Below are positions 1-13,829 of a stretch of 42,754 nucleotides of DNA, one piece after another (positions within the stretch are counted from its first letter, which is position 1; each line of letters begins with the position of its first letter). A program made the position numbers and the translations under genes. The stretch comes from Rothia santali (GTDB lineage Bacteria; Actinomycetota; Actinomycetes; Actinomycetales; Micrococcaceae): assembly GCF_024199905.1 (NCBI RefSeq), contig NZ_JANAFB010000028.1, positions 1 through 42,754 on the forward strand, given 5' to 3'. The notes under the pieces were generated by a model. It made no database searches. It was not told the DNA's origin and worked only from the letters and a program-made list of their open reading frames with translations.

Positions 1-1
1 G

Positions 2-910
2 TCGGGCACCACCGTCTCGACCAAATTCGGTGACGTGGACGTGCCCGAAGACCCGCAGCGCGTGGTGGCCCTGGGCTGGGGCGACGCCGAGACGGCGCTC
101 GCCCTGGGCGTGCAGCCGGTCGGGGCCGCCCTGGCCGTCTCCGGGGCGCTGTTCCAGTCCCTCACGGACAACCCCCTCGGCTCGCCGGACATCATCGGCT
201 TCACCAGCGGCTCCTACACCGGGGCGATCCTCGCGCTGACCGTCCTGGGGGCGGGGCTCGACGGCGCGGCGGTCGGGGCGCTGGTCGGCGGCCTGGCCAC
301 GGCCGCGGTCGTGCTCGCGCTGACCTATCGACGGGGCATCGAGGGGTTCCGGCTGGTGATCGTCGGCATCGGCGTCACGGCCATGCTGACGGCCGTGAAC
401 CAGTGGCTGCTGCTGCGGGCCCAGGCCGAGGTCGCGATGAGCGCCTCGATCTGGGGCGCCGGCTCCCTGGCCGGGTCGACGCGGGAGGCGATGCTGCTCG
501 CGGCCGCCGGCGTCGTGCTCCTGCTGGTGCTGGTCGCGATGGCGAGCGCCGCGCTGCGCCAGCTCGAGCTCGGCGACGACATCGCCCGATCCCACGGGGT
601 GCGGGCCGGGGGCGCCCGGCTCGCGGTGGTGGTGCTCGGCGTCGCGCTCGTCGCGCTCGCGGTGGCGACCTCCGGGCCCATCGCCTTCGTGGCCCTGACC
701 GCGCCGCAGATCGCGGCGCGGCTGCTGCGGTCTCCCGGCCTCCCGCTGGCGGGATCGGCGCTGACCGGCGCGTTCCTGCTGCTCGGCGCCGACCTCGTGG
801 CCCAGTACGCCGTGCCGGGCGGGGTGCCGGTGGGCACGGTCACGATCGTGCTCGGCGGCGCCTACCTGGTGGTCCTCCTGATCCGAGAGGCGAGGAAGAA
901 GTCATGGTGA
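2..910 (+). pseudogene. Siderophore-binding protein N-part fused to FepG-type permease (in-frame deletion fusion)
   Basis: One open frame joins two unrelated proteins. The first ~42 codons (about 2-127) read like the start of the mature part of a FecB/TroA-type iron-siderophore binding protein (motif EDPQRVVALGWGDAETALAL). From about base 125 the protein becomes a FecCD permease of the FepG type, recognisable by GALFQSLTDNPLGSPDIIGF, and continues through hydrophobic helices to the stop. A normal locus has a complete binding protein of ~330 residues and two complete permeases of ~340. Here the rest of the binding protein, all of permease 1 and the first ~60-80 residues of permease 2 are missing. 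The ATPase start overlaps the end of this frame. The product is unlikely to work in uptake. It could be a real deletion or an assembly join. The 5' end lies outside the window. Confidence 0.75.
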
Positions 911-1722
911 ACGAACGTCCACAGGCCCCCGGGCGCGCCGCCCGGTACGCGATCGAGGGGATCCGCCTCGGCTACGGGGACCGCCCCGTGATCGAGGGGC
1001 TCAGCACCGAGATCCCCGACGGCTCCTTCACGGCGGTCATCGGGGCCAACGGCTGCGGCAAGTCGACGCTGCTGCGCGGGCTCGCGCGGCTGCTGCGGCC
1101 CACCGCCGGGCGGATCCTACTGGACGGCGAGCCGCTCGAGGGGCTGGCGCCGAAGCAGATCGCGCGCCGGGTCGGGCTGCTCCCCCAGTCGGCCACGGCC
1201 CCCGAGGGCATCGCGGTGCGGGAGCTGGTCGGGCGCGGCCGCTTCCCGCACCAGAACGCGTGGCACGTGAACAGCCGGGCGGACGAGGCCGCGATCGAGG
1301 CGGCCCTGCGGCGCACGGACACGCTCGAGCTCGCCGGGCGCCGGGTCGCGGAGCTCTCGGGCGGCCAGCGCCAGCGCGTCTGGGCGGCGATGCTGTTGGC
1401 CCAGGAGACCGAGGTGCTGCTCCTGGACGAGCCGACCACCTACCTGGACATGGCGCACCAGATCGAGTTCCTGGACCTTTTCGCGCGGCTGAACGCAGCG
1501 GGCACGACGATCGTCGCGGTGCTCCACGACCTCAATCAAGCGGCCCGGTACGCCGGGCACCTGATCGCGCTGCGCGAGGGGGCGATCGTCGCCGAGGGCT
1601 CCCCGCGCGAGGTGATCACGCCGGAGAACCTGCGGGAGATCTTCGGGCTGCGCGCCGTCGTCGTCGAGGACCCGGAGACGGGAGGGCCGCTCGTGGTCCC
1701 CGCGGCCTCCCGGGCGGGCTGA
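904..1722 (+). CDS. Iron-siderophore ABC transporter ATP-binding protein (FecE/FepC family)
   Basis: This is the cytoplasmic ATPase that would power siderophore import through a FecCD permease dimer. The 272-residue protein has a Walker A motif GANGCGKST (residues 47-55), the signature LSGGQRQR (151-158), a Walker B LLLDEPT followed by a D-loop YLDMAHQ, and the switch histidine in VLHDLNQAARY. These details are typical of iron-chelate ATPases. ATG at 904 overlaps the permease stop by 7 bp, so the two are translationally coupled, and a purine-rich stretch (gaggaagaag) precedes it. The ATPase is complete, but the permease and binding-protein part of the operon is deleted or misassembled upstream. 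A strong hairpin follows the stop. Confidence 0.9.
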   Translation: MVNERPQAPGRAARYAIEGIRLGYGDRPVIEGLSTEIPDGSFTAVIGANGCGKSTLLRGLARLLRPTAGRILLDGEPLEGLAPKQIARRVGLLPQSATAPEGIAVRELVGRGRFPHQNAWHVNSRADEAAIEAALRRTDTLELAGRRVAELSGGQRQRVWAAMLLAQETEVLLLDEPTTYLDMAHQIEFLDLFARLNAAGTTIVAVLHDLNQAARYAGHLIALREGAIVAEGSPREVITPENLREIFGLRAVVVEDPETGGPLVVPAASRAG

Positions 1723-1734
1723 GCCCGACGCCGG

Positions 1735-1785
1735 AGACGGGCGAGGGGGCGGCACGCGCTCGGCGTGCCGCCCCCTCGCCCGTCT
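1735..1785. terminator. Bidirectional hairpin terminator between convergent genes
   Basis: A near-perfect inverted repeat has arms 1735-1757 and 1763-1785, about 23 bp of GC-rich stem with a 5-nt loop, followed by TTT on the plus strand. It lies between the convergent siderophore ATPase and galactan-exporter ATPase genes and can serve both. Confidence 0.8.
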
Positions 1786-1806
1786 TTCGCCTCCCGGACG
1801 CGCGGG

Positions 1807-2595
1807 TCAGCCGCGCAGCCGGTGCACGGCGTCGCGGATGTCCCCGTCCTGGACCACGCGGCCCTTCTCGAGCACGACGCCGCGCTCGCACAGCCGCGCG
1901 ACCATGTCCAGGTCGTGGCTGACCACCACGAGGGTCTTGCCCTTCTCGGAGAGCTCCTTGATCTTGCGGATGCACTTCTTCTGGAACGGCTCGTCGCCCA
2001 CGGCGAGGATCTCGTCCACGAGGAAGATCTCCGGGTCCGTGTGCACCGCGACGGCGAAGGCCAGGCGCAGGTACATGCCGGAGGAGTAGAACTTCACCTC
2101 GGTGTCGATGAACTGCTCGATCTCCGAGAAGTCGACGATCGACTGGAAGCTGGCGTCGATCTCGGCCTTGGTCATGCCGAGGATCGCTCCGTTGAGGTAC
2201 ACGTTGTCCCGGCCGGTCAGGTCGGGGTGGAAGCCCGCGCCGACCTCGATCAGCCCGGCGATGCGCCCGCGGGTCTTGATCTCCCCGCCGTCAGGGTGCA
2301 TGACGCCGGAGATGAGCTTGAGCAGCGTCGACTTGCCCGAGCCGTTGAGGCCGAGCAGCGCGACCCGCTCCCCCTCGCGGATCTCGAGGTCGACGCCGTC
2401 GAGCGCGTTGAACTTCTCGGACAGGTCCCCCTTGCGGCCCTTGATGAGCCACACGAAGGCCTCCTTCATGGACCGGGTGTGCCGCAGCACGAAGCGCTTG
2501 GCCACGCCGCCGATGCGGATCACCACGGGCTCGGTCGACGGCACGTAGGGCCGCGGTTCCCCGCCGAGTTCGGGGTCGTCGTCAATCCACGACAC
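1807..2595 (-). CDS. wzt: Polysaccharide (galactan) ABC exporter ATP-binding protein, Wzt/TagH type
   Basis: ATPase of a cell-wall polysaccharide exporter, partner of the adjacent Wzm permease. Over 262 residues it has Walker A GLNGSGKST (82-90), the family-specific signature YSSGMYLRL (170-178), Walker B IFLVDEILAVGD (190-201) and the switch VSHD. YSSGM and LAVGD mark the Wzt/TagH subfamily. It ends soon after the nucleotide-binding domain and lacks the C-terminal carbohydrate-recognition domain of long Wzt proteins, like the mycobacterial galactan exporter ATPase. I chose GTG at 2595 because AGGAG lies about 10 nt upstream inside the end of the permease gene, and because the longer upstream frame antisense to conserved sequence has no family similarity. 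Confidence 0.88.
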   Translation of the reverse strand: MSWIDDDPELGGEPRPYVPSTEPVVIRIGGVAKRFVLRHTRSMKEAFVWLIKGRKGDLSEKFNALDGVDLEIREGERVALLGLNGSGKSTLLKLISGVMHPDGGEIKTRGRIAGLIEVGAGFHPDLTGRDNVYLNGAILGMTKAEIDASFQSIVDFSEIEQFIDTEVKFYSSGMYLRLAFAVAVHTDPEIFLVDEILAVGDEPFQKKCIRKIKELSEKGKTLVVVSHDLDMVARLCERGVVLEKGRVVQDGDIRDAVHRLRG

Positions 2596-2600
2596 GGGTA

Positions 2601-3460
2601 TCAGAGCTCCTGGGCGAAAGTGCCCTCGAATTTGCGGAAGAGCAGGTCGCCGACCAGCATGAACAGCAGCGCGACCACGACCGCCACCGGCGTCCACAGG
2701 GTCAGCAGGTGCGGCGGCACGTGCCACTCCCCCTCCAGCGTGGGCGCCCAGAACGCGAAGTGGAACAGCTCCACCGCGACCGTGATCGGATTGCTCAGGT
2801 ACAGGTGCAGCCCCCACGCCGGGACGGCCGCCGCGACCCGCTCCCACGAGTACATGACCGGCGAGAGCCAGGTCAGCACCATGACCAGCAGGTCGACGAT
2901 GTTCTCCGCGTCCCGGAAGAAGACGTTGGCGACGCCGAAGATCAGGCCGAGGCCGAAGGAGAAGATGACCATGATGATCATCGCCACCACGGCCGCCCCG
3001 AGCTGCATCGGCCCGGGCCGCCACCCGACGACGAAGCACGCGATCAGCAGGACCAGCAGCTGCGGGAGGAAGTGCACGAGCGCGACCCAGATGGTCGAGA
3101 CCGAGAACAGCTCCCGCGGGAGGTAGATCTTCTTGATCAGCGCCCCGTTGCCCACCATGCAGCGGGCCCCGTTGCCGAAGGCCTCGCCGAAGAAGTTCAG
3201 CAGGATGATCCCCGAGAACAGGTAGACGGCGTAGTTGTCCAGGCCCTTGTTCAGCTCCAGGAACACGCCCAGCGCGATGTAGAACACGATGAACTGCACA
3301 CCGGGCTTGACGTAGGACCAGAGGATGCCGAGGACCGAGCCCCGGTATCTGACCTGCAGCTCCTTGTCCACGAGCAGCCGCAGGAGGTATCGGTTCTTGA
3401 GGGCGTCCACCAGGCCCCGGCCGCGGCCGGGGCTATGGAACGCGCGTTCGCTGATTTCGG

Positions 3461-3464
<4 letters not shown>
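2601..3464 (-). CDS. wzm: Polysaccharide (galactan) ABC exporter permease, Wzm/ABC2 type
   Basis: Membrane subunit of an ABC-2 polysaccharide exporter, 287 residues. After a cytoplasmic N-terminus carrying KELQVRYRGSVLGILWSYVKP (the amphipathic ABC-2 signature region before helix 1), about six hydrophobic helices follow. The motif NVFFRDAENIVDLL and the helix-breaking LSPVMYSWE are typical of TagG/RfbA/Wzm. ATG at 3464 overlaps the TGA of the galactosyltransferase gene (ATGA), which implies translational coupling. The ATPase gene starts 5 nt after this stop. Together they probably flip a lipid-linked galactan across the membrane. The substrate is inferred from glf and glfT2 in the same unit. 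Confidence 0.88.
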
Positions 3465-6806
<3,342 letters not shown>

Positions 6807-6920
6807 GCCTGAACGGGGTCCAGGCGCGCTGGGGTCGTGATGCTCGACCCCCAACCTACCGCATGACCGTGTCCGGGCCGCGGGCGCAGGGCGTCGGATC
6901 GCGGGCGCGGGGACGCCGTC

Positions 6921-7403
6921 TCAGCCCTCGACGCGCCGGGCCTCCCGCAGCAGGTGGGCCTGGACGGGGCGGCTGAACAGGATCAGGGCCACGAGCAGTC
7001 CGTAGAGGATCGGCAGGATCGCGATCGGCCAGCCCCAGACCGGGGCCGACTGGACGGAGATGATGACCAGGAAGACCTGGGCGAGGATGATCAGCGCCCG
7101 CGGCCACATCCGCCCGCGGTGCGCGGCCCGCGCCGCGAGGCCCAGCCAGAGCCCGAACCCGATGTAGATGAGGCTCATCAGCACGATGGCCCCGACGGGC
7201 ATGGTCCGCTCGAGGAAGAACGTCTCGGCGATCTGGATAAGCCCCAGCAGCACCAGGGCCGCGGCCTCGAGGCCCACCAGCACGCTCAGGAGCACCACGG
7301 CCCGCGGGGCGCGGACGACGTCGTGGTCCGCCGGGGAGGGCACGGCGCCGTCGGGCGTCGCGTCGTCGGGTCGTGGCTCGTCGGGCGTCGCGGAGGAGGT
7401 CAT
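6921..7403 (-). CDS. Small four-helix integral membrane protein, function unknown
   Basis: I do not recognise this 160-residue protein beyond its topology. A Pro/Asp-rich cytoplasmic tail of ~30 residues (PDEPRPDDATPDG) is followed by four predicted membrane helices, starting near AVVLLSVLVG, GAIVLMSLIY, ALIILAQVFL and AILPILYGLL. It ends in a short basic tail. Similar small membrane proteins are common in actinobacteria. I chose ATG at 7403. A second in-frame ATG 9 nt upstream is possible, and neither has a clear ribosome-binding site. A good minus-strand promoter lies about 70 nt upstream, so it is probably monocistronic. Confidence 0.6.
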   Translation of the reverse strand: MTSSATPDEPRPDDATPDGAVPSPADHDVVRAPRAVVLLSVLVGLEAAALVLLGLIQIAETFFLERTMPVGAIVLMSLIYIGFGLWLGLAARAAHRGRMWPRALIILAQVFLVIISVQSAPVWGWPIAILPILYGLLVALILFSRPVQAHLLREARRVEG

Positions 7404-7470
7404 GGTGACCATTCTAAGGAGGGCCGAGGGGCGGCGTCGCGCGGCGTGCAGGCCCCTTGCGGCCGGGTCC

Positions 7471-7498
7471 TTCATATCGGAGCGAAACCTCGTGTCAA
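7471..7498 (-). promoter_or_regulatory. Sigma70-type promoter for the four-helix membrane protein gene
   Basis: On the minus strand a consensus -35 TTGACA (7493-7498) and -10 TATGAA (7471-7476) are separated by 16 nt. Transcription would start near 7464, about 60 nt before the ATG at 7403. This is one of the two best promoter matches in the window. Confidence 0.6.
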
Positions 7499-7557
7499 GC
7501 ACGCGGGCGTGTGATAAGAAACAACCGCCCGTGCGCGCTCGCCTCGGCGGAAAACCC

Positions 7558-7639
7558 TTGTTCACAGGTTGTTTACATGGGAACCTAATAAAAGTTCACA
7601 AGGAGGCCCCCGCACCGTCATCGAGGGGGCCGTTTGCTT
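7558..7639 (+). promoter_or_regulatory. whiB1 upstream region: AT-rich promoter area and leader hairpin
   Basis: This AT-rich stretch stands out from its surroundings. TTCACA (7561-7566) and TAATAA (7586-7591) could be promoter elements, but the 19-nt spacing is not ideal. It is followed by AAGGAGG (7600-7606), a perfect ribosome-binding sequence with no start codon at usable distance. That sequence runs into a hairpin, ggccccc (7605-7611) with gggggcc (7625-7631), followed by gtttgctt. The hairpin could act as an attenuator in the whiB1 leader. Confidence 0.35.
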
Positions 7640-7697
7640 GTCCTCGCGGATGAACCGTTGAGCCCGCGGGATGAAATCACACAAGGAGCGTGCAACG

Positions 7698-7946
7698 ATG
7701 GATTGGCGCAGTCGCGCAGCCTGCCTCGAAAAGGACCCCGAACTCTTCTTCCCCGTCGGCAACACGGGCCCTGCCCTGCTGCAGATCGAAGAGGCCAAGA
7801 CCGTCTGCCGCAGCTGCACCGTCATGGAGACGTGCCTGCAGTGGGCCCTCGAGACCGGACAGGATTCGGGCGTCTGGGGCGGCATGAGCGAGGACGAGCG
7901 CCGCGCCATGAAACGCCGCGCAGCCCGCGCCCGCCGCGCCTCCTAG
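7698..7946 (+). CDS. whiB1: WhiB1-type iron-sulfur transcriptional regulator
   Basis: WhiB-like protein that binds a [4Fe-4S] cluster, partners with the primary sigma factor and responds to nitric oxide. Its 82 residues match WhiB1 almost position for position. The cluster ligands are C9, C37, C40 and C46, and the G[VI]WGG turn occurs as GVWGGMSEDERR. A basic C-terminal tail (KRRAARARRA) contacts DNA. ATG at 7698 has AAGGAG 9 nt upstream. A longer in-frame start at 7671 would add nine residues without a site and would spoil the match to WhiB1. It neighbours pdtaS, as in mycobacteria, which supports orthology. Confidence 0.95.
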   Translation: MDWRSRAACLEKDPELFFPVGNTGPALLQIEEAKTVCRSCTVMETCLQWALETGQDSGVWGGMSEDERRAMKRRAARARRAS

Positions 7947-8018
7947 ACCGGGCCCGTCCGCCGGGCCGCTCGGGACCGTCTCCGGTTCCCGCGTCCCCGA
8001 CTCCGATCGGTCAGCCTC

Positions 8019-8049
8019 CGAAGGCCGCCATCTCGCGTGGCGGCCTTCG
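8019..8049. terminator. Bidirectional hairpin terminator between whiB1 and pdtaS
   Basis: A perfect 12-bp inverted repeat (8019-8030 and 8038-8049) with a 7-nt loop lies between the convergent whiB1 and pdtaS genes. No long T-run follows, which is common in GC-rich actinobacteria. Confidence 0.7.
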
Positions 8050-8097
8050 TCGCGTCTCGGGCCTTCGCCGCGTCCCGGGCCTTCACCGCATCCCGAG
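8044..8097. repeat. Three tandem 18-bp imperfect repeats
   Basis: Units at 8044-8061, 8062-8079 and 8080-8097 share the pattern ccttcgccgcgtcccggg with 2-4 changes each. The first unit overlaps the right arm of the terminator hairpin, which suggests that the arm was duplicated by slippage. Confidence 0.75.
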
Positions 8098-8125
8098 GCC
8101 GGCCCCGGGTGTCCCCGGCCCGCGC

Positions 8126-9700
8126 TCAGCCCGCGGAGTCCTCGGGGATGAACGCCGTGATAACCACCTCGGTGCCCCCGCCGGGCCGCGGCTGCCAGCG
8201 GATCGAGCCCTTCAGCTCGCTCGCGACCAGCGTCCGCACGATCTGCATGCCCAGCCCCTCGCCCTCCGACGGCGGCCGGTAGGCCGAGACCCCCGACTCC
8301 TCGACGTAGCTGTCCCCCATCCCGACGCCGTCGTCGGAGATCGTGACCACCAGCATCGGCTCGCCGTCCTCGGACTCGGTGCGGCACCCGTCCAGGCCCA
8401 CGGTCCCGGAGGACCCGTTCAGCCCGTGCTCGACGGCGTTGGCGACGATCTCGTTGACGATCAGCGCCAGCGGCGTCGCCAGCTCGCTCGGCAGTTGCCC
8501 GAAGTGGCCGGTGAACTCGGTGCTGACCGCCTGGCCCGGCGAGGCGACCTCGGCGGCCAGGCGGAACTGGCGGCCGATGAGGTCGTCGAAGTCGACGCTC
8601 TGCGTCAGCCCCTGGGAGAGCGCCTCGTGGACCATCGCGATGGTCGCCACGCGGCGCATCGCCTGCTCCAGCCCCTCGCGCGCCTCCTGCGAGGTCATCC
8701 GGCGGGCCTGCAGCCGCAGCAGCGCCGAGACGGTCTGCAGGTTGTTCTTGACCCGGTGGTGGATCTCCCGGATGGTCGCGTCCTTGGTCATGAGCTCGAG
8801 CTCCCGGCGGCGCAGCTCGGTGACGTCCCGGCAGAGCAGGATCGCGCCGAAGCGCTCCTCGCCGCGGCGGGTCTGGCGGCGCAGGGGGATCGCCCGGAAG
8901 GTCACGCTGGCCCGCGAGGTGCCGATCTCGCTGCGCCACGGCATCCGGCCGGTGAGCACCAGCGGCAGCGTCTCGTCCGCCTTGCCGGTGGAGGGCAGCA
9001 GGTCGCGGGTCAGCTCCGCCAGGAACTGGCCCGTGAGCGAGCCCTGGAACCCCAGGCGGCGGTAGACCGAGACCGCGTTGGGGCTGGCGAAGGTGACCCG
9101 CCCCTCGGCGTCGAGCCGGATCACGCCGTCGCTGACGCGCGGGTTGCCGCGCGAAGTGCCTGTGGGCGCGGAGAAGTCCGGCCACGCGCCCCGGGCGACC
9201 ATGCTGAGCAGCTCGCGGGCGGTCTCGCGGAACACGGTGTCCAGGCGGCCCTGCATCCGGGCGGAGAGGAGGCCGTGGTGCACGGTCAGCAGGGCGATCG
9301 TGCGCCCGTTGCGCACCAGCGGGTAGACGACCACCCGCATGCTCGACTCGCTGTTCCAGTCGACCCGGTCCAGCGGGTGGACCGTCTGCTCGTACCAACA
9401 GTCCCGGGCGCCGGCGACGACGTCGGAGGCCATCGGCTGGCCGACCATGTCCCGGTGGAAGACGGTCTGCGCGGTGGAGGGCCGCACGTGGGCCAGGCCG
9501 ACGAAGCCCGTCCCCTCGGCCGGCCCGCCCTGGAGGCGGTCGGCGGCCTGGGCCCCCACGAACTCCTGCGGGAACCACAGCACCAGGTCGCCCTGCGCGA
9601 GGTCCGAGACCAGCTGCCAGTCGCCGACGAGCAGGTGCAGCCATTCCGAGTCCCCGGGGCCGAACTCCCCGGTCTTCAGCAGCGGGTCGGCGAGCGTCAT
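8126..9700 (-). CDS. pdtaS: Two-component sensor histidine kinase PdtaS
   Basis: Soluble HisKA_2-family kinase that phosphorylates the antiterminator response regulator PdtaR; it is linked to nutrient and metal/NO sensing. The 524-residue protein has an N-terminal GAF-like PdtaS domain (about 1-170), a PAS-like domain (about 185-295), the HisKA_2 dimerisation helix with IHHRVKNNLQT (phosphoacceptor region H314/H315), and an ATPase domain with NEIVANAVEHG, SDDGVGM and GEGLGMQI. No membrane segment is present. ATG at 9700 has GAGGAG upstream. The partner PdtaR is not in the window, as is usual because the two genes are generally unlinked. A weak -10-like TAGGAT lies at 9736-9741 on the minus strand. 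Confidence 0.93.
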   Translation of the reverse strand: MTLADPLLKTGEFGPGDSEWLHLLVGDWQLVSDLAQGDLVLWFPQEFVGAQAADRLQGGPAEGTGFVGLAHVRPSTAQTVFHRDMVGQPMASDVVAGARDCWYEQTVHPLDRVDWNSESSMRVVVYPLVRNGRTIALLTVHHGLLSARMQGRLDTVFRETARELLSMVARGAWPDFSAPTGTSRGNPRVSDGVIRLDAEGRVTFASPNAVSVYRRLGFQGSLTGQFLAELTRDLLPSTGKADETLPLVLTGRMPWRSEIGTSRASVTFRAIPLRRQTRRGEERFGAILLCRDVTELRRRELELMTKDATIREIHHRVKNNLQTVSALLRLQARRMTSQEAREGLEQAMRRVATIAMVHEALSQGLTQSVDFDDLIGRQFRLAAEVASPGQAVSTEFTGHFGQLPSELATPLALIVNEIVANAVEHGLNGSSGTVGLDGCRTESEDGEPMLVVTISDDGVGMGDSYVEESGVSAYRPPSEGEGLGMQIVRTLVASELKGSIRWQPRPGGGTEVVITAFIPEDSAG

Positions 9701-10013
9701 GGGGCTCCTCGGGGTCGACGGCGGGTACCGACTCCATCCTATGCCGAGCCGGGGGAACCGGTGCCGGGTGACTGCTCGAGACGCCGTGTGGGCGGCGTCG
9801 GGGGTGTGTCCCTTTACCGCCGCGGCGCGCTGGGGGTATTCATGGTGGGGTATCGACCGCCAGGCCGGTGCGCGCGGGGAGATCGCGCGTCGGCGGCGGG
9901 CGGGGAGCGGTGCTGGGGGATCCGACGCGGCGTCTGCCGCCCGCCGCCGCGCGCTCCCGCCGGACCGCACGCCGCGAGGGCTCGACGACGAGCCGAAGGA
10001 GGAGGACCAGAGT
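9701..10013. other. Divergent intergenic region, no supported gene
   Basis: About 310 bp separate the divergent pdtaS and Rv3235-family genes. I see small GC hairpins, for example gacgccg paired with cggcgtc around 9780-9800, and low-quality promoter-like hexamers. There is no convincing small gene or riboswitch. Confidence 0.5.
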
Positions 10014-10646
10014 ATGAGCGCCGTTCCCGGAGACCGCCGAGCCCGGCTCAGGCGGGGCACCGTCCTGTCCATCGAGAGCGTCCCGGCCTCGCCCGGGGGC
10101 CACCCGGCGGGGCCGCCGGCCTTCTACCGGTGGCGGCGGCGCGCCGCGGACCCCGAGGAGCAGCTGCGCCGGGTCCACGCCATCGCGGCCACCATGGGGG
10201 TGGCGCTGGTGGAGGCGGTCACGGGCGGGCGCCCGGTCGAGCAGCTCGCCCGGTGGGTGCACCCCCGCGTGCTGGAGAGGCTGCGGCTGCGGGCCGGGAT
10301 CGAGTCCCGGGCGGCGTCGGCGGCCCCGGGGGCCACGGGCCGCTCCACCGCGCGGGTGGTGGTCCCGGGCCGCCGCTCGGGCACCGGCCCCTCGCCGCGG
10401 CGCCAGGCCGGGGGCGGGGCCGGAGGAGGCTCCGCCGGGCCGACCGAGGCCGACGACGCCGCGCGCGCCCCGCGCAGGTACGGCCCACGCGAGACCCGCC
10501 TGCGCAGGGTCCGGGCGATCCGCGTGGCGCCCGAGGAGTACGAGGCGAGCGTGGTGGTCGACGACGGCGAGCGCACCCGCGCCCTGGCCCTGCGCATCCA
10601 CAAGCCGCGGGGGCAGTGGCAGATCGTCGAGGCGGAGATCGGCTGA
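10014..10646 (+). CDS. Rv3235 family protein (DUF6459)
   Basis: A conserved actinobacterial protein of unknown function, usually found near secA. Its 210 residues have an N-terminal helical part (RVHAIAATMGVALVEAVTGG, then PVEQLARWVHP) and a low-complexity Gly/Arg/Pro linker (about 95-160). The C-terminal part has RVRAIRVAPEEYEASVVV and ends in RGQWQIVEAEIG, a beta-rich end typical of the family. ATG at 10014 is preceded by GGAGGAGG at good spacing, which rules out the much longer upstream frame. It faces secA tail to tail. The family assignment rests on recalled sequence features and on position. Confidence 0.75.
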   Translation: MSAVPGDRRARLRRGTVLSIESVPASPGGHPAGPPAFYRWRRRAADPEEQLRRVHAIAATMGVALVEAVTGGRPVEQLARWVHPRVLERLRLRAGIESRAASAAPGATGRSTARVVVPGRRSGTGPSPRRQAGGGAGGGSAGPTEADDAARAPRRYGPRETRLRRVRAIRVAPEEYEASVVVDDGERTRALALRIHKPRGQWQIVEAEIG

Positions 10647-10659
10647 GAGGCCGCGCCCG

Positions 10660-10678
10660 CGGCCGGTTCGACCGGCCG
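10660..10678. terminator. Hairpin between convergent Rv3235-family gene and secA
   Basis: Perfect 8-bp arms (10660-10667 and 10671-10678) with a 3-nt loop lie 14 bp after the Rv3235-family stop and on the downstream side of secA. There is no T-run, so it is a plausible but weak terminator. Confidence 0.4.
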
Positions 10679-10728
10679 CCGGGCCACCCGGTCGCCCGCG
10701 CGGCGCACGGCCGGCGCGAGCACCGGGA

Positions 10729-13575
<2,847 letters not shown>

Positions 13576-13665
13576 GGGCGCTTACTCCTAGTAGTTCACG
13601 AGATTCGGTGGTGGCCCGCTGGCGGCGGGTCGATGCGCGGTCGGTACGGCCTCGCCCAACGGGTC

Positions 13666-13688
13666 ATTCTACGCGACTGTAGTCGCGT
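13666..13688 (-). promoter_or_regulatory. Palindrome next to a -10 box upstream of secA
   Basis: A perfect 8-2-8 inverted repeat (acgcgact gt agtcgcgt, 13671-13688) abuts a minus-strand -10-like TAGAAT (13666-13671). It fills the usual 17-nt spacer between -10 and -35. It looks like an operator or a MerR-type spacer site for secA. The -35 position (13689-13694) is not consensus. Confidence 0.4.
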
Positions 13689-13756
13689 GCCCTGGGCGTT
13701 CGCTAGAGATTCACCCTACGCAACCGGCTGAGCCCGGTCACGTGCCGTGGCGCGCG

Positions 13757-13814
13757 GCGGGGCCCGCCCCGCGCCGCGGGACGGGCCCCTCACGCTCCGG
13801 CCGGCCGTCGGAGC
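13757..13814 (-). terminator. Possible terminator hairpins after hpf
   Basis: Downstream of the hpf stop on the minus strand are two hairpins: 13794-13799 with 13809-13814 (6 bp), and 13757-13762 with 13767-13772 (6 bp, 4-nt loop). Both are GC-rich and lack T-runs, so function is uncertain. Confidence 0.3.
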
Positions 13815-13829
13815 CGGCGGGCGGCCGAC

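Noticed and set aside
9741-9800. Sequence gccgagccgggggaacc upstream of the Rv3235-family gene, reminiscent of a c-di-AMP (ydaO) riboswitch 5' half
   Set aside because: The conserved 3' half (CCGAACCCG...AGCTAACC) is missing and the downstream gene is not a typical target, so I treat it as chance.
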